Notes under the pieces: generated by a model
Seen by the model: the letters and a program-made list of their open reading frames with translations, nothing else
Database searches by the model: none
Told to the model about the DNA's origin: nothing
In this document: positions 57,048 to 64,000 of the stretch, piece after piece
How the letters are laid out: each line of letters begins with the position of its first letter
How positions within the stretch are numbered: the first letter of the stretch is position 1
Translations under genes and position numbers: made by a program
Assembly (NCBI GenBank): GCA_003415625.1
Contig: PYIU01000007.1
Coordinates: forward strand, 434,001 to 498,000
Direction of reading: 5' to 3'
Source of the DNA: Aquanectria penicillioides
Taxonomy: Eukaryota; Ascomycota; Sordariomycetes; Hypocreales; Nectriaceae
Length of the DNA stretch: 64,000 nucleotides

Positions 57048-59819
57048 AATGCGACCTGCAACAAAAATTCTATCAGTACATGAATGAACTCCTTAGTTTA
57101 CTTGTAGAGTCATGCCGAGTCATGCCGAGTACTCACAATACTTCTGGGCTCTGTCGAAGCTACGTCGAATGTTTGATATTCTGAGGGATGACGTCACCGG
57201 TGAGATAACACGTCCAGGTTGAGATATCTTCAAAGCTGCAACATATTTCAACATAAATGAAAGATGAGAATCCGAGAAAGAACTGTGCTTGACTTGGCTC
57301 GTTTTGGAATTTTTGCAATATTTTCGCATCGAACATTGTTGATGCCAACGTGCCAAGGCGCCGAATTTATCAATGCTGCTATACGGATATAAATATTCTC
57401 TACGGACTTAATGTCTTAATTAGCCCCAAATTAGTCACCTATACCCGACATTATGTCCGATTAAGCTGCAGGATAAAGTCAACCTCGTCACGAAAAAAAA
57501 CATCAAGTGCATAACGAGTTGGTACCGCCGGGAGCCCATTCGGGTTTGTGGTCCTGTCATATTCTCGGTATTGCGGTGTTAATTCAGTCACTCACCTTGG
57601 CATGCCAAGCTTTCCTACCTGGCCAACGAAACACTGATCTAATTTACCAGTTTGTGCTTACAAGGTATCAGTAGTCTAGTTCCGCTACCCTGTAAGGCCT
57701 GTATTAACTATATGCGGGCGGCTCGGCAGGCATTTCGACTGCAAGAATTGCTACGCCGCGATGTGATGTGCGTCATTGGTCACCAGCAAGTGCCTTTAGC
57801 CCCACGCTTCCCAACCTGTTCATAAACTCTCTGGCTTGTCATGGGGAAGCAAGCGCCTTTTGAAGCGCCCAATTCTTAAGTTCAAATATATCCCATGGAA
57901 CACAGTTGAATTTGTGAACAAGGACCATCTTCCCACACTGATAGACTCCTTCGGCCAAATCCCCCAGTCCCTTTCTTGGCACCAGCCTCGACAATGACGT
58001 CCCTTTTCCGAGATTTCCCCGCTTGTCAAAGCTGGGACAAGGGTAAGCTAGAACAGGGATGTTTATTAGACAGGGCAACGACGAGCAAACAACCACTACC
58101 TTCTTCAAGCTTGTGGTTGGTGCCGTGGCGATGTCGCGTGAGCCACTGATCAGCTTTTGGAGAGTTCATGTACTGCACCATGAAGTCTCAGCCGCGACAT
58201 GGCTGGCCAAAATTATCACAACTTCAGTTTCAATACCTGTGACGTGGGTCAAATCGACGAGAATAATGATGGAACAAGACCTAATACCCCACATGTCTCA
58301 TAGGTTACTAACTTAGAAACTCTACAATCCTGACTTGCTTCTCAACAGCTAAATAAGGCTTTTCAGGCCATTGAATACTTTAAATTCCACTTTCAATGTC
58401 ATTTAAAGACAGTGATAGCTGGCTCCAATAGTCGTCGAGGATTAGAAATTGCGACCATTTGATTGAATGCCTCGTATGCCGATCGAAGGGTGTCATGCAC
58501 TAAAGCTCAAGCATCAGCCCAGCAATTTTCGGTTGTAGTAATAGTCAAATCACTTAGGATGTTGTCTCTTTTATACCTGCCCTTTAGGGCGATGGACGTG
58601 ACATGGTTTTACGGTTGAGCAGCATTTGATCAAAGAGAAAGAAGACCGGCGGAGGTAATTTCGACTACATGGCTCACCTCTCCCCCAAATAAGGGGCGAA
58701 AGTATAGAAGTAGCGCATTTCAGTATTCTCTGGTAGCACACAGACAGAACGACAAAACGGTGCTCGAAAATCGATAAAGCTCCCAACGATTTTCAGGTGC
58801 TTCCCCCCACTGTTCTCCGCCCAAAAGTCCCGAGAGTGCGCCACTCGCTTGTCTGCACGGCTCGCTTGGGGGATGTGTTATCTGATGATCGTATGTCTAC
58901 TTTGATCTCCAAGACGCGGAGATCCGCATAGCGCCGAACCTCTGTACGGCTTGAATCTAGAGAGGTTGAGGTGTTCCTACATTTTCTGGGATCACATCAT
59001 ATTTCGATCTCCTCTGTCGATTTCCCAGCCAGATGGTAGAGCGCTCAAGACGATGGGGGCACAGCTGGGCTGATATTTGGCTTTGTTTTCAGCTCTTCAG
59101 CGACCCGTTGTCAAATTTAGCCTGTGCTTCGCGCCTCATCACGCGCAAAGCTTAGTTAATCACATGTTTTTGCCTCAACTGAACGCGATCCGCAGAGGTC
59201 TTCAATATGGGAAATACGATGCTAATCCATGTCTCCCATAACTTCTTGATTTTGCCCATCTACCGACGGACAAGAGCCGGCGACTGAATATGCGCGAGTT
59301 GTAGAGCCAGCATGAGGAGTAGAATAACACAACAAGCTTTGCATGGAGTGGCAGGCTAAATCACAACTACATAAAGAAAGAAAGGAAACAAAATGAGCAA
59401 CAAAGAGTGCCAAAATTTCACACTATTTCGTGACTGTCTTACGTACACAGGCGAGGGTAACGCGATTCTGGCAGTGCTCGATTTGTGGCGCACTTTCAAC
59501 AGGCCTAGAATCCCAGTACCCCATTTTCTGAGATTCTTTTATCAATCAACGTCACATTTTATCAGATGATCAAGCGTATTTTTGATAATCTCCCCCCACT
59601 GTCCCCGTAGTTTTACTGCTTCCTGTCGTTTAATCAGGAATGCAGATTATCTCAAGCGTAGAGTGAAACTGGGTGCGACATATATAAAGATACGCATCTA
59701 GTCGTGTCTTCTGGTGTTCAAATACCGCCGTCTTAGAAACACACCTTGGAATAATTTCATATCTATATTGCGCTCATATCTTACTCGTTTTAAACCCCCA
59801 CCCCCAATACTCTTTCTCG
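57048..59819. other. 2.8-kb gene-poor spacer with possible relics
   Basis: A minus-strand frame at 58108-57839 reads LGKGTSLSRLVPRKGLGDLA then FNCVPWDIFELKNWALQKAL, protein-like but unrecognised and followed by stops. Further short frames near 57120-57356 and 58571-58786 are also without motif. It probably contains more decayed genes and the promoter of FET4. I cannot name any. Confidence 0.4.
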
Positions 59820-61556
59820 ATGCATCTAGGGTCTAAGCATCTCAAGCACTTTTATCAAATCCTTCGTGATGGCCCTACGGCGCAGTACGTAGCATCAGCC
59901 GCCGCTGCCAGGGCTGATGCATCTCCTACAGGGGCAGAGACCTCCTTGTCCGTGGCGCAAGCCAAGAACCAATCGCATGTAACTTGCGAGCAAGGAAAGC
60001 CTGGCCATGAGGAATCGACAGTACTCTGTACGCTCAGTGACGATGTGGCTGAAAAGGGAGCAGAGATCAGCAGTGTGTCGATGCTCCGAGGGCAGCAGAC
60101 ACTTGACACTATTACCAACATTGCCGGCTCGGGTTGGGTCTTTGCTTCTACCATCCTGTTGCTGATTCTTTGGGCCGTTTTGGGTATTGTTGTTGGAGCC
60201 ACTGAGGTTTGGCAGGTGGTCATCCAGGACGTTTCATCCATACAATGCTACCTCTCGGACACGCTCCTGATGCGGCAACAACAAAACTCATGCCAATCGC
60301 TCCTTGTGGCCACCTGCACAATCATGTCCCGGCTCCGCTCGGCCGAATCTATGTTGCAGTCATTACCCCCGGAGCGCCTAGCTGAACTACAGCTTCGCAA
60401 CCATGAGGCCATCGAGATGTCCGGGGCCCGGGCCCTTGTATCGGGGGAACCAAATGCAGGACTGCCTCTGGACAGTCATGATTTAGAGCGAGATGGGCGT
60501 CCCATCACTCTGCTAGTGGTACCAGCCGTAGATAAATCCCCGCCATCTACCCTTGCTGAAACCGTTGTGAAGGAATCGTTCCTAGACCGCATTTCCAGTT
60601 GGATGGCCATCATCCTGGGCTCGCTAGCTTCCACCATTATCTTTTGGGCGGGGATCATCGTTTGGCTCGGCATGGGGAAAAAACTTGGATTTTCAGATGA
60701 GTGGCAGCTCTATATCAACACCGCCACAGCTGTTGAATTGACTTTCACTTCCATGTTCCTTCAGCGCATCCGACACCAACACGGAAGACATCTACGACGA
60801 CACCTCGATTCGGTAGAGCAGATTGATGTCGACATTGAACGCCGTCTCCGGCGGTTCACAGGATGGGCCGAACCAAATCCGGTCGTCCACTCCCAGGCCC
60901 CAGACAAGCCGCGGCCATGGGCGGTACGTGTAGACCGTGGCATAGATACATATGCATTCATCGTCGGGTCTATCATAGGCGTGGCATTCTCGGTGCTCGT
61001 CGGCATAGGCTGGATAGCAGCTGGCGACCCTATGGGGTGGAACGCCAACTGGTGGCTCATCATCGGCACCTACACGGGACTTGTCGGCTTCATTGACGGC
61101 TTTGTGCTACGCAACGTCTACGCCCGCGAAGTTACCCTAGTTAACAGTCACTTCGCGTTGCTACGAGAGCAGGACCGGGGGTTGCTGGTGCTTCTCGGCG
61201 TCAATGATCCCACTACCATCATCAGCGCAGCTGAGGTTGCAGACGACAAGACCCGGAGAGATTCTCTAGGGCTGCGCATCAGTAAGGCCATCAGTAGAGT
61301 CTGCGCCATGAGGTCTATGTCGGTCGGGAGTGTCGCCGTTGTCATCGGGTTAATCGCCGTTGCATCGGGACTCGGATGGTCTGTCACGGCCCAGCTTATC
61401 TGCAACACACCCACTATGATAGTCGAGGGCTTCCTCTTGCTTATGCTAATCCAGGCTCATAATGCCACCGAAATAGACCGGCGAAGTGAGGTGCGTCACA
61501 TCTTACAGAGGAGAGCTATGGTGCAGAAGCTCGTGGCAACATTGGAGGAGCTGTAA
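59820..61556 (+). CDS. FET4: Low-affinity iron permease Fet4-type
   Basis: Fet4-type permeases carry Fe(II), and less selectively Zn and Cu, across the plasma membrane without a multicopper oxidase. A single exon encodes 578 residues. Hydrophobic segments include VFASTILLLILWAVLGIVVG (about 105), SSWMAIILGSLASTIIFWAG (about 260), AFIVGSIIGVAFSVLVGIGW (about 380), WWLIIGTYTGLVGFIDGFVL (about 410), VAVVIGLIAVASGLGW (about 505) and NTPTMIVEGFLLLMLIQAHN (about 530). Conserved pieces are LDTITNIAGSGW, QVVIQDVSSIQCYLSDTLLM, ATAVELTFTSMFLQRIRH and ATEIDRR. The hydrophilic N-terminus has no signal peptide. The frame is intact and uninterrupted, which is notable because its neighbours on both sides are broken. 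ATG 59820 is the first in-frame start after the CCACCCCCAATACTC leader. Confidence 0.9.
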   Translation: MHLGSKHLKHFYQILRDGPTAQYVASAAAARADASPTGAETSLSVAQAKNQSHVTCEQGKPGHEESTVLCTLSDDVAEKGAEISSVSMLRGQQTLDTITNIAGSGWVFASTILLLILWAVLGIVVGATEVWQVVIQDVSSIQCYLSDTLLMRQQQNSCQSLLVATCTIMSRLRSAESMLQSLPPERLAELQLRNHEAIEMSGARALVSGEPNAGLPLDSHDLERDGRPITLLVVPAVDKSPPSTLAETVVKESFLDRISSWMAIILGSLASTIIFWAGIIVWLGMGKKLGFSDEWQLYINTATAVELTFTSMFLQRIRHQHGRHLRRHLDSVEQIDVDIERRLRRFTGWAEPNPVVHSQAPDKPRPWAVRVDRGIDTYAFIVGSIIGVAFSVLVGIGWIAAGDPMGWNANWWLIIGTYTGLVGFIDGFVLRNVYAREVTLVNSHFALLREQDRGLLVLLGVNDPTTIISAAEVADDKTRRDSLGLRISKAISRVCAMRSMSVGSVAVVIGLIAVASGLGWSVTAQLICNTPTMIVEGFLLLMLIQAHNATEIDRRSEVRHILQRRAMVQKLVATLEEL

Positions 61557-62368
61557 GAGAGAGGGGACAAACGGGGTGCACTGTGATTGAGATCTGCTCC
61601 AGGATAAGATTCAGTACCCAAGTTATTGGACAAGGAGATGGAGTTGTTGATATTTGTCACGTGCGGGAACAATGTGCAAGCTCTTTATCAGCTTCCATGT
61701 TGCATTAGTTGAAGTCGTGAATCTACAAGTACACTCATACCCGAGGACCTCTGACAGGAAATGATCTCTAAGACGCCAGTCCGTCGATTCATACAGGTCT
61801 AGCCCAATATCTAACTGCTTGCTGCTGGATCCCTCAGTACGTACTGCAGAGCCCACATACACAGCATGGTACAGCCCGGGGCTCTGTAGTACCAAAGACC
61901 CGACGACTTGTAACAATAAAGCCACACTGATAGAGAAGAATACACAATCTATAGCCGATTGTATCCCCAAGGGCAGATGAATGAGGCAAGACACGGCGAC
62001 AGATGAGATTTTGCCGTCCATAATCTCGATCCCCCAACCCCACCACGGCACGAGGATTTACCCCACCTACGACCACTCGAGACTTGCCTCTTTTGACCAG
62101 CTTGCGAGATCCATGTGGCCAAGATTGGGAACTAGACGTGTACATGACAAAGCTGGTACCATGTTTAGGGGACTCGTCGCCGATCTGGGCATAATGCCGA
62201 TGACAGATGTGGTAGGTACTGGCATCAAGAGCGGGAGCTCCGCGAGACATTTTCGGCCGAGAGCAGTGTGCAACGTATTTAAGCTTCTCTCAATGCCTCT
62301 GCTTGGACTCGGTGCATCCTTGCAACTGCAATCAAAATACAAACTGCGCACTCGTTTAAGTGTTAAAG
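61557..62368. other. Intergenic between FET4 and ALDH
   Basis: An 812-bp spacer with no gene; open frames of about 140 codons on the minus strand lack motifs. The last 100 bp hold the leader of the aldehyde dehydrogenase gene. Confidence 0.5.
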
Positions 62369-64000
62369 ATGGCCGCTGAGGTTTTCAAGGACCTGACTGC
62401 GCCTGACGGCAGCACTTATACCCAGCTGTTAGGTCTCTTTATCAATAACGAGTCGCACGCCGCCAAGTCAAACGAATTTATCACAGTCATCAACCCCACG
62501 TCAGTTATACCGCCAGAAAGCCTCTAACCCCCGGTTCTAATTATACCAACAGCGACGAGACCGAAATCGTCAAGGTGCACGCTAGTGGTGCTCAGGACAT
62601 TGATGATGCCGTGAAGGCTGCTCGAGCGGCCTTCAAGGGTCCCTGGGGCAGTCTTTCTCCTACGGAGCGAGGAGAGTTGATGCTGAAGTTGGCCAACCTT
62701 GCCGAATCAAAGACCAAGGAGATTTCTATTATCGACAACTGGAATAAACGGTGAGTAAGCCACCCCATATCTGTAGTTGACCTTCTGACATCCTCAGGCA
62801 AGCGACTTTCCTCTGCCGCTAGTGATGTTTCTGAATTGACTAGTACCCTCCGTCATTATGCTAGCTTCGCCGGCAAGGTGTTCAGTTAAGGTAAGCCTGT
62901 AACTTCTCCCTGAACCAGAGGATTATTGACCCTATGTTAAGTCATCAACACCTCCGACAAGAAGTTTGCTTGTACCTCGGTGGAGCCTATTGGCGTCTGC
63001 GGACAGATTATCCCTTGGAACTACCCTCTGGGCATGGCCGCCTGGAAGATCGCCCCAGCCTTGGCTACTGGTAACACTGTAGTGCTCAAGCGTGCTGAAA
63101 AGACTCCCCTCTCAGTCCTTTATTTCGCCACCTTGGTCAAGGAGGCTGGTTTCTCTTCTGGTGTTGTTAATATTGTCAACGGTTTCGGCCGCGTCGCTGG
63201 TGCCTCCCTCGCTGGCCACATGGATGTCGACAAGATTGCCTTTGCTGGATCCACTGCTACTGGCAAGGAGATTGTGAAGCTTGCAGCAAACAACCTTAAG
63301 GAGATGTGCATCGAGTCGGGTGGCAAGTCTGCCGTCATCATCTTTGAGGATGCAGACCTGGACAACGCTGTTAAATGGGCCCATTACGGCAGCATGGCTA
63401 ATCAGGGCCAGATTTGCACTGCTACCAGCAAGATCCTCGTCCACGAGAAGATCTATGACCAGTTTGTCAAGCTCTATGTCGAACACCTCAAGAAGACCTC
63501 CAAGGTCGGCGACCCCTTTGCTGAGGGCACCTTCCAAGGTCCGCAGGTCACCAAGGCGCAGTATGACCGCGTTCTGTCTTACATTGAGACTGGTAAGAGG
63601 GAGGGCGCTAGCGTCGCTGTTGGTGGCAAGCCTTTTGATGGCATGAACGGAAAGGGTTACTTTGTTGAGCCTACCGTCACCAACGTCACCGACAACATGA
63701 CTATTTATCGCGAGGAGATTTTCGGACCTGTCTCTATGCTCTGTCCTTTCTCGACTGATGAGGAGGTCATCAGCCGTGCGAACGATTCCATCTATGGTCT
63801 CGGCGCTGCCATGTTCACTAAGGATATTACCCGTGCTCATGTTCTAGCGAAGCAAATCGAAGCTGGAAGTAAGTGATACCATCGCTCCCTATTGACTGAA
63901 AGACATGTCGCTGATAATTTTCTTCCTTTTAGTGGTCTGGATCAACAGCAATAATGACTCTGATTTCCATATTCCCTTTGGTGGAGTCAAGCAATCCGGA
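62369..64000 (+). pseudogene. Aldehyde dehydrogenase, broken, cut off by the window edge
   Basis: Aldehyde dehydrogenases oxidise aldehydes with NAD(P). Exon 1 (62369-62499) encodes MAAEVFKDLTAPDGSTYTQL. Exon 2 starts at 62553 (DETEIVKVHASG). Its 3' end carries ten extra bases (62740-62749) between the codons for IDN and the donor GTGAGT at 62751. Without them the join to exon 3 (62798) gives the expected NGKRLSSAASDVSELTST. Exon 3 then runs to KVFS and TAA at 62887-62889, where relatives have Gly-Gln. Exon 4 (62942-63868) is long and clean: the NAD fold (GSTATGKEIVKLAAN), catalytic Glu (CIESGGKSAVII), catalytic Cys (NQGQICTATSKI) and EEIFGPVSMLCPF. Exon 5 starts at 63933 (VWINSNNDSDFHIPFGGVKQ) and leaves the window. 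The right part is therefore unknown. Two lesions make it a likely pseudogene. Confidence 0.85.

Noticed and set aside
57839..58108. A protein-like minus-strand frame of 89 codons.
   Set aside because: It reads well but I recognise no family, and flanking frames are broken, so it is only mentioned as a possible relic.
1..64000. CRISPR arrays, bacterial operons, integrons.
   Set aside because: Spliced eukaryotic genes throughout and no regularly spaced repeats; these feature types do not apply here.

Overview
The window is a piece of a filamentous ascomycete genome (Pezizomycotina; the protein sequences look like Sordariomycetes, probably Hypocreales, but I cannot name the species). The evidence is short 47-75 bp GT-AG introns in most genes, single-copy fungal housekeeping genes on both strands, Clr5 and Zn2Cys6 regulators, and long intergenic stretches without genes. 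All exon joins given here were read by eye and checked by reading-frame arithmetic.

Layout. 1-5 kb: a Clr5-domain gene (3220-4872) and, just upstream, a decayed paralogue of its C-terminal half (about 1690-2280). 5.5-21.5 kb is conserved core: a fatty acid hydroxylase/sterol desaturase family protein, IML2 (minus), SEM1/DSS1, phosphoglycerate kinase (minus), an Mpv17/Sym1 family protein (minus) and a GH31 alpha-glycosidase. Two identical tRNA-Arg(CCG) genes follow at 21.8-22.1 kb. 22.7-29.4 kb is an AT-richer accessory block: three units of an uncharacterised multi-pass membrane protein family, each (at least B and C) followed by a second small membrane module. The last unit is largely intact and the first two are broken. 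30.3-47.2 kb returns to core genes: an acidic nuclear protein (minus), a kinesin, a MARVEL-like polyQ membrane protein (minus), SEC11 (minus), two small proteins (one CsbD-like) and a six-exon membrane protein.

48.1-64.0 kb is a second accessory block in which almost every gene is broken: a Zn2Cys6 regulator, a FAD-dependent oxidoreductase, a cytochrome P450, a cupin, a zinc-type (MDR) reductase and an aldehyde dehydrogenase that runs off the right edge. Only the low-affinity iron permease FET4 is intact. A regulator, an oxidase, a P450, a cupin, a reductase and a dehydrogenase next to each other look like a dead catabolic or secondary-metabolite cluster. Several lesions are Gln codons turned into TAG or TAA, as C-to-T mutation (for example repeat-induced point mutation, RIP) would give.

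Separately, two conserved core genes (pgk1 and the acidic nuclear protein) have one base missing at short G/C runs. In pgk1 this is most likely an assembly error. Lesions that sit at homopolymers should therefore be treated differently from the nonsense codons.
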